DNA from: Odobenus rosmarus divergens
Lineage: Eukaryota; Chordata; Mammalia; Carnivora; Odobenidae
Reading direction: 5' to 3'
Length of the DNA: 64,000 bases
Assembly: GCF_000321225.1 (NCBI RefSeq)
Contig: NW_004450660.1
Coordinates: 601,673 to 665,672 of the forward strand
Position 1 is the stretch's first letter, and each line of letters begins with the position of its first letter. Shown one piece after another: positions 10,696 through 23,109 of this stretch. Under the pieces are notes generated by a model. It was given only the letters and a program-made list of their open reading frames with translations, did not search any database and had not been told where the DNA came from. Position numbers and translations under genes: made by a program.

Positions 10696-11091
10696 GGAGT
10701 GTCTGGGTGGCTCAGTTGGTTAAGCATCTGACTCTTGATTTCAACTCAGGCCATGATCTCAGGGTGGTAAGATTGAGCCCCGCATTGTACTCCAAACTGG
10801 GGTCTGCTTAAGATTCTCTGTCTCCCAGGGTGCCTGGGTTACTCAGTCGGTTGAGCAACCAACTCTTGATTTTGGCTCAGGTCATGATTTCAGGGTCCTG
10901 GGATTGAGCCCTGTGCTGGGCTCTGTGCTCAGCAGGGAGTCTGCTTGAGGATTTCTCTCCCTCTCCATGTGCCCTTCCCCCTTCCTGTGCACTCTCTCTC
11001 TCAAATAAATAAATATATCTTTTAAAAAAGTTATCTCTCGCTTTTTCCCCCTCCTCCTTCACTTTGAGTGTTCTCTCTTTCTGAAAAAAAA
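10696..11091 (+). mobile_element. Can-SINE, sense, split by a second Can-SINE
   Basis: The first element has its head at 10696-10720 (GTCTGGGTGGCTCAGTTGG) and body to CTGCTTAAGATTCTCTGTCT at about 10823. Its CT-rich tail resumes after the nested element at about 11030-11091. A perfect ATTATATGGG TSD at 10686-10695 and 11092-11101 encloses the whole composite. Confidence 0.9.
10828..11029 (+). mobile_element. Can-SINE, sense, nested inside the preceding Can-SINE
   Basis: A complete element runs from GGGTGCCTGGGTTACTCAG through GGCTCAGGTCATGATTTCAG and CTGCTTGAGGATTTC. It ends with a CT tract and AAATAAATAAATATATC. It sits in the CT-rich tail of the older copy in the same orientation. Confidence 0.92.
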
Positions 11092-11101
11092 ATTATATGG
11101 G

Positions 11102-12614
11102 AACCCAGGTGACCTCTTAAGTTCTGTAATTTATACAAAAATCTCATACTGAATATATTATATGAGTGAGAAGAAATATTTAGTTTCTTGGGATTCTTAA
11201 GGAACAAAGAAGGTCACACAGTTCTTTTCACAGATAGTATATCATGGATGACCAGAGGATATATGGACATGGATATTGACTGAAGTGTTCAGTGCAGCCA
11301 AGGATAAATTTTACAACAACAAATTTTAGGCATCTGTGCCACTTTGCTAATGGCATAAAATAATCCTCAGTAACTTTATCCTAGGTAGAAAATAAATATA
11401 TCCATATGATACTCTTACCTGTGTTATCATAATTATAGCTGCATTTCATAATGAGTGCAGATTGGTTATGCAAATCATTGCTAGAAAAATCTTATAGAGC
11501 AAATATGTACTGAAAAACAATCAAACAAGAATTAGAAAGTAATAATATAATAATTAATAATAATAAAATGATGAGCTGTGCTGTACCAATACAGCTATTT
11601 CAGTGATAGCTAGGTTCAAGAATAACTTTTTTTAAAAAAAATGTATGTGTCGTGATATTTGTTTCTGTGGAGAGAGATATATCAAAGTTTCATCTTAGTA
11701 TATTTTGAGCTAGACAACTATAAGAGCTCATCTAGTAAAGAATACTATTCATATTAAATTTAACAGCTTGTAAAATCTTCAATTTAACACTAAAAGTAGT
11801 GTGGGAATATTTGTGTATTTTGACTTCTGGATTTCTCACTTATTTTTATTTAGTTAATAGTAATAGTAGTGGGAGATACTTTATTTGAATTTATGACAAC
11901 TTACTTGACTTTTCTTCTTGGAACAGGAAAGACTTCTATGTTTAAGATTATAAAAAAAAAGCAGTAGCTGTTTAGATGATAAGCCCTTATTTGTACAGCA
12001 GGTCAAAACTAGCCATACACAATAAGGCAGCAATATATTGGAAGTTCTTGTATTTTCTGATGAGGTGAAGCAAGGTTTATTTGCAAGCTCTTTGGGATCA
12101 TTTACTTTCATTGCCTCTCCATCTGTTTCAGTTTGTTTGTCATCTTTAGCACAATGGAATGGCAGCCTATCTAATTTAACCTGCAGTCCTCACTTCATTC
12201 AACTAGGTCAATGGCTGGTTATGAAAGATTTTATTCATTTTTTATCTTTTTTTAATATTCACTGAGATATAACTGGTCAACTAGTAAGAAGTAAATATGT
12301 CTCATAGAAAAAGTGTTCTTTAAAAATCCTTGGTAAGACTCAGATGATTTAGTAGGTTTTTGTGGAAGTGTCATTAATATTAAACTATGATGTTGTTTTC
12401 CTAAGTAAGACCTAGATCCTCCAGACAATCACTTTTCACTAAATGAAAACAAAAAACAAACCAAAAAACAGTCATGGATAATAACTGTTAACAGCAGTTA
12501 ATACTGAGGAGTGGAAACGGGGGAATACTGTCTTTTACTATTTTATGCCCTACTATATTGTTTGAACTTTTAAGCAATGAGACTTCTTACCCTTGAATTA
12601 TAAAATAAAACAGA
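11102..12614. other. Unique AT-rich sequence, nothing recognised
   Basis: About 1.5 kb with a short AAT-rich run near 11540-11570. No repeat family or credible exon was recognised. The frames at 11881-12111 (-) and 12038-12265 (+) lack any known domain. Confidence 0.45.
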
Positions 12615-12818
12615 GGGGTGCCTGGGTGGCTCATTGGGTTAAGCGTCTGCCTTGTCTGCCTTTGGCTCAGGTCATGATCTCAGAGTCCTGAATTTGAGCC
12701 CCGCATTGGGCTCTAAGCTCAGTGGGGAGTCTGCTTCTCCCTCTCCCTCTGCCCCCACTCGTGTACACTCTCTCTCAAATAAATAAATAAAATCTTTAAA
12801 AAATAAATAAAATAAAAT
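12615..12818 (+). mobile_element. Can-SINE, sense
   Basis: The head is GGGGTGCCTGGGTGGCTCAT. The body has a small internal duplication (CTGCCTTGTCTGCCTTTGG). The end is CTCTCTCAAATAAATAAATA and an A-rich tail. An AAATAAAACAGA-like flank occurs on both sides, AAATAAAATAGA on the right. Confidence 0.92.
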
Positions 12819-13029
12819 AGAACAGATAGTTCAGGAGAGATACGGCTTTATGATGATTCTGTGTAATAGACATGGAGCCAGTGCCCATGACAGTGGAACC
12901 GAAGGGGGCCATGTACATACAGCTTCCATCCATTCTGTTCCACTCTTTTTGAACAGTTGTGAGAAACCCTGAACCATTCACTTCCTGCCTTTTACTAATT
13001 TGCCTTTCTTTCCTTTGTTACTTCTTCTA

Positions 13030-13612
13030 TTTACTAAGGAGAATCCACATAACATAGAATTATTCATTTTAAAATGAACAGTTCAGTGCCATTTAGTACA
13101 TTCACAATGGTGTACAACCACTGCCTCGATCAAGTTTCAAAACATTTTCACCACCTCAAAAGTAAATCCTGTATCAAATAAACAGTTACTCCCCGTTCCT
13201 CCTTCTCCTCAGCCCTTGGAAACTGCCAATCTGCTTCCTGGCTTGATGGATTTCCCTCTTGCAGAAATTTTCTACAAATCAAACTACTCCATATATGGCC
13301 CTTTGTCTCTGGCTTCTTTCACTTAATGTAATGTTTCCAAGTTTCATGCATGTTGTAACATGTATCAGTACTTCATTCTTTTTATGGTGGAGTTATATTT
13401 CATTGTATGGATATACCACAATTTGTTTTATTGATTCTACCTTTTGACTCTTGTGAGTAGTTCTGTATAAAAAATTAATGTACATATCTATTGAATATCT
13501 ATTTTCAGTTCCTTTGGGTATATACCAGAGTGGAATTGCAGGCTCAGATCGTAATTGTATGCTTAACTTTTGAGAAACCACCAAGCTCTTTTCTACAGCA
13601 TGTTACTCATTT
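13030..13612 (-). mobile_element. L1 3' region, antisense (older subfamily)
   Basis: TTCATTTTAAAATGAACAGT, AGTACATTCACAATGGTG, GGCTTCTTTCACTTAATG, TTGGGTATATACCAGAGTGG and AACTTTTGAGAAACCACCAA follow in reversed-L1 order. The reading frames are broken. Confidence 0.75.
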
Positions 13613-13689
13613 TTAATTCTTCATGTTTTCTCTTCCATTCACTTCTCCTTAACACTGCTTTTGCTAAGGGAGGCAGTTGTAGAGAGGGC

Positions 13690-13882
13690 ACCTGACTCAT
13701 GCTTCAGGACTGCCTCTTACTAATCATGAACTTGAGCAAGTCACATAGTTCTCGAAGGCTCATTTCCCTCACCTTATTATATGGGCACACTGTAATGTAG
13801 GATAGTGTTTACTTCACAGGGTGTTCGAAAGAGTAAATGCTATAACGTAAGTAAAGTGCTTGGACATTTAAGCATTCAATAC
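13690..13882 (+). mobile_element. MIR SINE, sense
   Basis: The MIR core is visible as TTGAGCAAGTCACATAG, CTCATTTCCCTCACCTT, TTACTTCACAGGGTGTT and AAAGTGCTTGGACATT. Confidence 0.75.
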
Positions 13883-14199
13883 TTGCCAAAACATGAATAG
13901 AGTCAATTTTTAAAGGTGTGGGAGAGCATTCTGCAATCTCTTGAACACCTCCCTCCTCATCCAGTTCTGCACTAGAAGTCCACATCAGCTAAAGCACAAT
14001 CATGTAATTATAAGCATATTCAAATTTAGGTGAGAAAGATGTAAATGAAGAAGAATGTCTACATCAGTTCAGTAGTTATGCTTTATTCAACTTTATTGCT
14101 TCTAGGACTAAAACATCAGTCTGTTAGGAGAGAAAGCTCAATTTGGAAATTCTGCAAGTTCTGAATGATGAACATTTGCTTTCTAGGGATTGCACTCTG

Positions 14200-14792
14200 T
14201 ATTCATATAAAACCATCATCACTCCCCGCTCACAATCCTCAAAGGGTACCACATCTCTTTGGGAGGAAAATAGGATCATAACAATGGCCTCAGAGGCTTC
14301 CATGATTTAGTTGATACCCAATCTCTGTCTTCACCTTCAGTCACTGGCCTCCAAGGTCATCCTGCTTTCATGACACTGCCTTTCCTACCCCACCTTCATG
14401 TACATGCCAAAACAGCCTTTGCATTTCTTCTTTCTGGAATATTCCATCTATAGACGTCAACATAACTAGTTCTTGAGTTCTTTCAAATCAACAGTGAATT
14501 AGTACCTTAAAAGAGTTTTCTCTGAACATCTTATATAAAACCATTTCCCTACCTTACTGCTACTTTCTATTTTCTTGAATTATTTTTTTGCCTTTGTCAT
14601 AGCAGTGGATATTGTCTGCAGTTTTATGTGTCCTTTTATTTACTTTTTTTATTGTGTATCTTTACCCCTTAGTATATAAGTTTATGAGGACAACCCCCCT
14701 CCTCTGCTTTTTCTTTTGTTCACTGCTTTTCACTCAACATCTAAAACAATGCCTGGTCCAAAGCATCTCAATAAATATTTGTGCAAAATGAC
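14200..14792 (+). mobile_element. L2 LINE 3' region, sense
   Basis: The order is classic for L2: a TCAAAGGGTACC-type block, CCTTTGCATTTCTTCTTTCT, AAGAGTTTTCTCTGAACATC and AAGTTTATGAGGACA. TGTTCACTGCTTTTC is next, then AACAATGCCTGGTCCAAAGC, with the L2 terminus CTCAATAAATATTTGTG. Confidence 0.8.
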
Positions 14793-15814
14793 CATTTATA
14801 TAATTAATAATACTGCAAAATCTTAAATTGCTTTCTCAGAAACATTACCATCATTATGCAAAAATAAATTGCTCATTGATGCCAAATTAAAACTTTTGTC
14901 AAACTCTCCCCTTATTTTCCAAGGAAATACGAAAGATTTAAATGTAGAATATGTGTTTATGTAAGTTATAAACTCCCACAAGGCTGAGATTCTGTCCTTT
15001 TACATTTGTTATAGGAAATAGCCTATTATGAGTGCTGAATTAATATAGATCATGATTGATTTAAAATGCATGGTGTTTTGCCCTGGTATTCAGCCAACCT
15101 CTATATTCAATTAAATAATCATTACAGTTGCCTGTGTTTGTGCATTACACTAATGTAAGAACTATACTTGCAAAGGCTGGATTTTATTCTGGGATGATGT
15201 AGGCACCATCCCAAGTTTGGGTAAGATGCAGAAATGTTCAATTCTGTCCTCAAAAATTGGTCTGTGCAGAGTAAGGGTCAACTCACATGAGCACCTACTT
15301 TTAAAATCTCCTTGTGCACATAAAAGAAAACAAAGAGATCCTTCATTTCTATCGAGTTTGGGGGATAATTTGGAGATCTGGTTTGCATTAAATTTAACTG
15401 TAAAATGTGTCACTTTTCCTCATAGTTGAATCTGCAGGCAGCATACCGTTCTGTAGCTGATTCACCTGCTCTGCCAGGTGTCCTCACCCACCATATGTAT
15501 AAATATTTGTCTAAATTCTTCCTTTTTTATCATTCTGTTTTTGTGTATATTAGAAGAACCAGAGCCAATTTGCTAGGGAAGAACAACTTTTCCAGTTTTC
15601 TTTGGCTGTTAATGACTTGGGTCTCTCTGAATAGTCCCTCTTGTACTTGGCTGATATGAGACAAATTTCTCTGAGCTAAAAGCAGGATCAGTACATTAAA
15701 AAATAAAATAAAAAGGTAGCCTATTTTCTTTCTAAGTGTCTCAAGTTGGGTAGATGTGTGAGCTTCTTCTCCACATGTCTGTTTCTCTGAGAATCATTTC
15801 ACGCTTACCTTTTT
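14793..15814. other. Unique sequence, nothing recognised
   Basis: About 1 kb. Overlapping frames at 15162-15413 (-), 15217-15429 (+) and 15426-15659 (+) have no known motif. No repeat was recognised. Confidence 0.45.
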
Positions 15815-15985
15815 TATGGTGACAAGGTTATTGGCTTTGAAGTTGGATGGACTTGGATTTGAATTTCACCCTTTTCACTCCATACTTTTGAGACCTTGAA
15901 CAAATTGCTTGATCTCTCTGGACCTCAGCTTGCTCATCTATCAAATGTGAGAAAATGCAGTGCAGAGTTGCCGTGAAGCATTTCC
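15815..15985 (+). mobile_element. MIR SINE, sense
   Basis: The head region is TTATTGGCTTTGAAGTTGGA and the body runs through GAATTTCACCC. The core is CCTTGAACAAATTGCTTGAT, CTCTGGACCTCAGC, CTCATCTATCAAATGTGAGA. Confidence 0.7.
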
Positions 15986-16955
15986 TTCGGATCACAGGTT
16001 GGAGAGACCTTCCCTGACGACCCAGCGCAAAAGCATAACCCTGCTCCACTTCACGGGAAACATGTGACATGGTGTCTGCTCCCCAATGGCGGCAGAGTTC
16101 GTAAATCCACCTTTATCTTGAAAAGCTCACAAAAGGGGGTGCTGAGACCCCAGAGCCTCATTGGTTAGTCATGTGTTTTGCTAGATTAATGAATTCAGAC
16201 AGCCGTGGATGTAAAATGGACATCCATATTCTTGAAAATAAGATAGAGTTCTCCATTTGGACAGGGCTTAGCAAAAAAGTAGACCCCAAAAACTTAACAA
16301 GCAAACGAACAAAAAACAAAACAAACCAAAACACAAGCACACACACAAAGCAAACTCAACAGAAGTTAAAAAGTTGAATCTAATCCTCCAGTATTCAAAT
16401 AAAATCACTAAATAGTTCCTGATTTCCTGTTTATTTTTTGTAAGGAAGGAAAGAATCTCACCTACCACATTACTGATTATTTTTTTTTGTCAGTGAATTT
16501 GGTTTTCATATGGATTTTGTCTAAAATCAGTTTGTCATGGTGAGCAGCTAAAAATGAGAAGTTTCGTTCCTTCTTCCACTAATTACCTGAATGAAATTAA
16601 TAGGGTTTGTAAGTCACATCCTTGAAAAATAACCTTGCCTCATTTAATTTTTAATCATTATTATTATTTGGGAGAGACAGATGGATGTTTATTAGACTGT
16701 TTCATCTCGTAGGTTCCCAGCAATTCATGATTTCCCTGATTATTTGGGCCTTACAAGTTGGGGAAAAAAAATTCAAAAAGGGTATGGTTGTTTTTCAGCC
16801 AGCTTGGCCTGTCCTGGGTAAATTGGATAGAAAAGTTTGGGGGATATTTTCTGAGGTTCTTATGGCAGCTCTTCTAAAAATGTAACTTATTAACATTGAA
16901 TTACATTTGCAAGTTAAGTGAAAATGTCTACAGAGGCAGATAGGACATTTCAAAA
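15986..16955. other. Unique sequence with an A-rich simple stretch
   Basis: An A/C-rich low-complexity stretch (AAAC, AAAAC and CACA units) lies at about 16290-16350. The rest shows no recognised feature. Confidence 0.5.
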
Positions 16956-17105
16956 ATCATAGGTTTATTTGTATGGACTTGGAAGTCACTTAATATTTCT
17001 GAGTTTTGTCTTTCTCATCTGTAAAATAGACATAAAAATGTCTAACTTTCAGATTACACACAGGATTAAGCTAACTAATGTACACAATGTATTCAGCCCA
17101 AGGTT
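16956..17105 (+). mobile_element. MIR SINE fragment, sense
   Basis: CTTGGAAGTCACTTAATATT, TTTCTCATCTGTAAAATAGA and a shared tail match the MIR core in order. Confidence 0.65.
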
Positions 17106-17442
17106 TCCGGGCTATTTCTACCTTATTCTTTTTTAAAAGAAAGAAAGAAGTTGCTACAACTATGTATTACATTATATCAGAACTATAACCTAGTACTTTG
17201 GTTTCCTGTAGACTTTTGGCTCTTGATGCCTTATAAGACACTACTTGATTGTCTTATTTAACTTTTACAATGAAATGCCAATCTATGCACATGTGTTCAA
17301 GTCATAGAAACTTGATAGTAAAATAAGAATAACATAATCTTGCAGGCAGGCCAGACACCATGCTGGAACTCTTCCTGTATCACCTAATTGTCAAGAGAGA
17401 TTTGTTAGTATTTGCTAATATAAGGGGGATTATCTGAACATC

Positions 17443-17645
17443 CTTTTTTTTTTTTTAAGATTTTTATTTATTTATTTGACAGAGAGAGAAGAGAGCACAA
17501 ACAGGGGTAGTGGCAAGCAGAGGGAGAGGGATGAGCAGGCACCCCGCCTAGAAGGGAGCCTGACGTGGGGCTTGATCCCAGAAACCCAGGATCATGACCT
17601 GAGCTGAAGGCAGACACCCAACCGACTGAGCCACCCAGGCACCCT
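17443..17645 (-). mobile_element. Can-SINE, antisense
   Basis: T-run, AAGATTTTTATTTATTTATT, GA tract, GGATCATGACCTGAGCTG and GAGCCACCCAGGCACCC follow in order. The flanks TCTGAACATCC and TTTAAACATCC are a decayed TSD. Confidence 0.92.
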
Positions 17646-19434
17646 GATTTAAACATCCTAATATTGCATATAGACTTTCATTTTATTCCTTTCTATAGTT
17701 TAACGATATTCTCAAACTTCACGTGCATAATAATGCTTCTTTAAATTGTATATAGGAGATTTGTGAGACTCTCTCAACTGTTTTCTTTATAATAGCTGGT
17801 TTTCACCCTTTATACAGATTTCAGAATTTAATGCTGCTATAAGATGTAACATTACATCCAAATAATGGCAGCACATAATTCCAAGTAAACTAACTCTAAT
17901 GCCATGGGAATAAGTATTTAGCATTTGTTAAAGAGTCTCACAGCACAAGCTTCAGTTAGCAAAAGTTCTTTTTGAGGTTAAGCCCAATTGACTTTTTTTC
18001 CATTTGGTCAAGTTGGCTCCTTCTGGTATTAAGTCATTCCTCAATCTTGGTTACCCTTTCTTCTCAGCTCTTGCAAATGTTTCCTCTTCTTTTCTCCTTG
18101 CATTTAATTCCTTATCTTAATACCCTTCACAGATTCCTGGAGACTTATCTTGATTTTGCAGCTACTCACTGGTCCCAGGACTGTGCCCTGCACTTACTGT
18201 CCCTTAGGCTAGCTCCTACCCGACTGGACTTAGCTCCATCTCTACTGTCAGGCTTTCTGGAACTCTGCATATTCTTGTTTCTGGCTTCCCTGTTGATCCC
18301 ATTAGCTCTGCGAGAATGTCTCTGAGGTGATGCCAACCTCCTGCCTGGCCTACACACATACTCACCTCTATACCTCATACTTGAGAGAAGAGGACAGATC
18401 CCAGAGAATGTTTTAATTCTCTTGTAGGCTCATCTTTTCAGTAATTCTACTTACAAGTGGAGTGAGGGAACCCTACTAGAGAGCTTTGCAAAAGAGTAAA
18501 CATCTGACAGTTTCAGTAATGTAACATGAGTGACTGAAGCAGCCAAATTCCAAAAAGAAATATATTTGACTCTGATTCTCTTAAATCCATCTGTTCAAAC
18601 TGGCTGTAATACAGCCAGCCGCATGTAGTTTTAAGTTGGAGCACATTAGGAAATGCAGCTTTATGGCTAGAGATGGGCATGATACTAATGAAAAATATAT
18701 TCACAGTTTCCCATAACCCCTCTGTTACAGTAATCTGGGCTCCTGGGGTAGGAGAATCACAGTCTAAAAGCTCCTTGGGAAATTACTTTGGTTAGAAATG
18801 GAACAATACCCACCCAGGTCCATTTCTCAAAAGTCTCTAACAGGGTCTACATAGGCTGTTACCTTTACGATGACTAACCAAGATGCACTGGTTACAGTTC
18901 TTTAGTTACTCTCTGTTTTCACATTTAGATGTCTTCCTTTGCCAAGTTTAAAAAGGAGGAAAAAATAAATTAATCCTCTGGAGCTGAAACAGAAACATTT
19001 GGTCTTCTGTAATCCTCAGTTCTTAACCTAATGTGGCAGCTCATAGGGAAACTGTCGGATCTGCAATCCTAATTACACAAAGTTGCCTCCCATGTGTACA
19101 CATGTAACCATGAGGAGTGAATGTACATCGACAACTCGTCTTCTCTGTTGTATGGCTCCAAACATCCTTACTGTGTATGGGGCTTTATCTCTGTGACTCT
19201 CCAGTAGGCTACATATGGATGCTTAAGTAGTTGTTGCCAGAGTAGAAACTAGTCTATTCTGAGAATGTCCCTAAAGGGTGTTGAGACAAGCATGAATCTA
19301 TGGCACTAAAATATTTTGTGAAACTTGGGATGGCATGAGTTTAGTTGAATGTGGCTTCTCCAAGACCACATTCACTGGGATTGTGAAAACCAAAAGCAAG
19401 GGACCCCACTATATACGTTGCACTAAAAAAAAAA
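17646..19434. other. Unique sequence, nothing firmly recognised
   Basis: About 1.8 kb. The longest frame, 117 codons at 17972-18325 (+), is Leu/Ser-rich and hydrophobic. It matches no protein I know and comes from pyrimidine-rich DNA, so I treat it as chance. No repeat family was identified. Confidence 0.45.
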
Positions 19435-19450
19435 CTCTATTGACTTTTTC

Positions 19451-19649
19451 TTTTTTTTTAAAGATTTTATTTATTTATTTGAGAGAGAGAGAGAATGAGA
19501 GATAGAAAGCACGAGAGGGAAGAGGGTCAGAGGGAGAAGCAGGCTCCCCGCCAAGCAGGGAGCCCAGTGCGGGACTCGATCCCGGGACTCCAGGATCATG
19601 ACCTGAGCTGAAGGCAGTCGCTTAACCAACTGAGCCACCCAGGCGCCCC
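19451..19649 (-). mobile_element. Can-SINE, antisense, young-looking
   Basis: AAAGATTTTATTTATTTATT, GAGGGTCAGAGGGAGAAGC, GACTCGATCCCGGGACTCC and GAGCCACCCAGGCGCCCC are close to consensus. The TCTATTGACTT TSD is perfect on both sides, at 19436-19446 and 19651-19661. Confidence 0.95.
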
Positions 19650-19661
19650 TCTATTGACTTC

Positions 19662-20226
19662 TTAAGAAAGAAAAAAACAACTAAGGAATGTTCTCATTAA
19701 CAACTGCTCCCATGATAATCTAGTATGCTCTTTTATTCTTACCTTGAAAAATTCATATGATGTGTGTATGTGTACAGATATATACACATGTAGACACATG
19801 TGCATATATACATAGACACACTACAGGTACTGCTACTAAATCAATGTGGGTAGATGGTAAGTCATCAATCAAAGCTTGCTGGACTGAAAATAATACCACG
19901 TATAATTGATCTGCTAAAACAAATATTTTCTTATTTTACTCTAATTATAATTGGTGGAGGGATTTTAATAAAACTGACACAGTCAATCACACTGGGGAAG
20001 AAAACCTTCCGAATCTAAAGTATTGGTAATAGGTAAGGAATTTAACATTTATTGCAGAAGAATTTGGACTTTATGTTCATTATATCCTTGAAAAGTTGTG
20101 ATTTGGAAGACAGGGGCCTTTCATTTTCTAATCAAAAGCTGATTCTTTATTGGCAGTAATAAACTTAGCAGGTCTCCTTCATAACATGGCAAAGTACTAA
20201 TAAGGCCACCAGCTCTGGAAGTATTT
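19662..20226. other. Unique sequence with a cryptic TG/TA-rich stretch
   Basis: An alternating TG/TA/CA stretch at about 19759-19822 is a degraded microsatellite. No other feature is seen. Confidence 0.5.
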
Positions 20227-20240
20227 AAAATCAGATGGAG

Positions 20241-20433
20241 GGGCACCTGGGTGGCCCAGTTGGTTAAGAGTCTGCCTTCAGCTCAGGTCATGATCCCAGG
20301 GTCCTGGGATCGAGCCCCACATTGGGTTCCCTGCTCAACAGGGAGTCTGCTATTCCCTCTGCTCCTGCTCATGCTCTCTCTCTCTCTTTCTCTGACAAAT
20401 AAATAAATAAAATCTTTTTTTAAAAAATAAAAT
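20241..20433 (+). mobile_element. Can-SINE, sense, with perfect TSD
   Basis: The element runs from GGGCACCTGGGTGGCCCAG to AAATAAATAAATAAAATC and an A-rich tail. The 14-base AAAATCAGATGGAG duplication is perfect at 20227-20240 and 20434-20447, which fixes both ends. Confidence 0.96.
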
Positions 20434-20447
20434 AAAATCAGATGGAG

Positions 20448-21753
20448 AGGCAGCTCCTTTCTCATCATTTCTGCCATTTTCTTCTCCAGATCTCATACTC
20501 AATCCTTGCAGAAAGCAAATGTTCTTCACGGGACCATCTCAGTCTACTAATTCTTCTAATAGCAGAGGAAACCAACCTTATCCTCTAGGAGGCAGGGAGG
20601 CAGGGAGGGTGTGGGCAGGTCCTGCATGTATCTTACCATAAAAAAAAAAATTATCTCAAGTCTTACGTATGATTTTAATCACATAATTCATGTACTTTTT
20701 ACATTCAACTTTAACATATGTGTATATTTTTACCTGAGCCCCCTCCTTCCAACTGAAGGAAGTTGATTGTTTGCCGTGAGTATCTGGTGGATTTTAAAAG
20801 GCTTTGGCAGAGGAATCAATATAGGCCAATTTTAAAACCTTGAACTTTGCCTAGTTCTAGCTTCTCATCTGCTAGAGGCTCACCACAAATCAACTCTGTG
20901 ATAATCACTGGACTGTGGGTCCATCTCCAAATATCCTTTGCTAACCAATCCAATCTGGGCCTCAGTTTCTACTCTGCCTTACCTCTGAACTCCAAGTTAT
21001 GACAAAGAAAAAGTAGACTCTCAACTCTTGTTCAGATTCAAAGGAAGTTATACCCATTTGGCATGCTCTTTCTGTGGATCAGCACCGAATGGTCCTATAA
21101 CTTACGACAGGCAAGAGCCCACCTGACAGTTTTGCTTCCATTTGATGAAAACTCCCACTATGGATCCCCATGGGGCGTGGTGTAGCTGGAGCCCCTTCTG
21201 GTCCCATCAGAGGCAGTGCCTGCAGCCTGTGTCAGAAAACAGTAGGGTTGATCAATGCAGAATAACTCTTTTTAGCTGTGATACTGTGAATCTCAAATAT
21301 ACTATCAGCCTGTTGAATTGAAACGCATTCACCGATTAGTTCTCAATAAATAACATTGACTACTTTACAGTGGGATTTACGTGGCTTCCCACTTATTAAA
21401 AATTCTGGAGGACCCACTTTTGAAGATGGCCTCTTTTACCTATGCTTGATGGCATGTATTTTGCAAAGTGGAAATAGAGTTGTTTAGAATGGAAAGTCCA
21501 AATCATCCCTTTCTCTCAGTCCCATGGGTACAGGGTATCCCAAATGAAGACCACCCTAGACATGTTGTTGTGTTTCCTCATTTGAGTCTGCTCATTTGCC
21601 TCACACCCAAACTAGCTGCTAACTTTAGCTCCTCAGGTGGTTCCACTAAAAACCTACTTCACCAAGACTTATTGAAGTTTTGACCTGGGCAGAGGTATAC
21701 CATGTACCTCATAGCTTTCTTGGGCAGTGGATCAGAAAAGTTAAAAGTGCTGA
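20448..21753. other. Unique sequence, nothing recognised
   Basis: About 1.3 kb, including a short GGCAGGGAGGCAGGGAGG run near 20591 and an A-run near 20641. The 71-codon frame at 21468-21683 (+) has no known motif. Confidence 0.5.
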
Positions 21754-21768
21754 CTGGAACCAGAATTC

Positions 21769-21965
21769 ATAAACATTTTTTTAAAAAGATTTTATTTACT
21801 TATTTGAACGAGAGAGAGAGAGAGAAGAAGGGGAGCAGAGGGAGAGGGAGAAGCAGGCTCCCCACTGAGCACAGAGCCTGATGCAGGGCTTGATCCCACG
21901 ACACTGAGATCATGACCTGAACTGAAAGATACAGATGCTTAACTGACTGAGCCACCCAGGTGCCC
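21769..21965 (-). mobile_element. Can-SINE, antisense, with perfect TSD
   Basis: The AAAAAGATTTTATTTACTTA start, GA tract, GAGATCATGACCTGAAC body and GAGCCACCCAGGTGCCC end define it. The 15-base CTGGAACCAGAATTC duplication is exact at 21754-21768 and 21966-21980. It inserted at the edge of the MIR that follows. Confidence 0.96.
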
Positions 21966-21980
21966 CTGGAACCAGAATTC

Positions 21981-22165
21981 TTCCACTCCCACTTCCTATG
22001 TGACCTTGGAAAAATTACCTCATTTCTCTGTGCCTCAGTTTTCTCTTTTAAAGTGGGAACACAAGTAATTTCCATTTCCAGAGTTGTTGTAAAAAATGAA
22101 TTAATTATTACATATGAGGCATATGGACCATTCCTGATCCCAAATAAGTCTTCAGTGTCAGTGAC
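21981..22165 (+). mobile_element. MIR SINE, sense
   Basis: CTATGTGACCTTGGAAAAAT, TGTGCCTCAGTTTTCTC and AGAGTTGTTGTAAAAAATGA match the MIR core well. Confidence 0.8.
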
Positions 22166-22495
22166 TTTTATTATCTCATGGCTCTCTCTTTCTCTTCCTT
22201 CCATTCTCTTATTTCATCATCCTCCACAATCAGGCATATGTTCCTTTTTCTTCTGGGATACATTCACGCAAGGTTTTTCTTAAGTATCCATGTCCTGAGG
22301 ATCTTGCCAGTTACCCAAGAAATTTGCTAAAGTGTTTATTCAAGTCCCTCAGGAAACTATTCTGGAAAATAAGATTGCTCCTATGAAGAAGAAAGGAAGC
22401 TCCTATGTCTGTAGAGGCTTCAAGAACATGGTCATATTGGTTTTGGGTTTCTCAATCCCAGCATACGATAGCCAGTCAGTTTTTTTCTTCTCAAT

Positions 22496-22862
22496 CTCTT
22501 CCCTGAACATACCTTACTTATTCTGGCCTCTCTCTCCACACACATCCCATTATTCCTGCCTAAAATGCCAATTCCCAAGTTTCCAAATGGCCAAGTTATA
22601 CACATCCTTTATGACCCATTCCGTATATTACCTCCCCACTCATAAATCATTCTCGACCCTGCAGCTCAGGGGCATTGCAAAAATCTCAAGCAGTGTTTAT
22701 TACTTTGTTTTATAATCAGGTGTGTGTATATACTTATCTTTCTTTTGGAACTCCAAGCATCTTAATGGCACGGACTTTGGGCGACCACCTTAGTTTTACA
22801 ATGTCGACTGCAGTGTACACACTCAATAAGTGTTTACTAAATGAATAAATACCTGTGTGTGA
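22496..22862 (+). mobile_element. L2 LINE 3' region, sense
   Basis: Blocks such as TTCTGGCCTCTCTCT, TCCTTTATGACCC and GTTTATTACTTTG appear in L2 order, with the terminus CACTCAATAAGTGTTTACTA and AATGAATAAAT. Confidence 0.7.
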
Positions 22863-23109
22863 AAGGGAGAGTTTCAGTCAATTTCCCCTACTGGGCATTG
22901 GGAATAGCCAACAATAAACAACGATTAGAAATACATGGTTTGTGGTCAGTCTAACTTCTGCATTCTTCTGTCAGAACCTAGGTGCTCAGATGGAACAACT
23001 CTGCATGGCACACCAGTATACTGATCTCTCACTGTGCTTCCAACAAATCCACACTTTAGCTGAAGGAAACTCTTCCAGTGACCTGATTGCACACAGTTAT
23101 TTTGTGTCT

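Noticed and set aside
17972..18325. 117-codon plus-strand frame as a membrane protein
   Set aside because: The hydrophobic character comes from T/C-rich DNA. No signal peptide logic, known domain or splice context is evident.
21800..22204. 134-codon minus-strand frame
   Set aside because: It is made of a Can-SINE plus a MIR on the opposite strand and carries the same SINE artefact peptide.
22332..22715. 127-codon plus-strand frame
   Set aside because: Its second half lies in an L2 3' relic and the first half matches nothing known.
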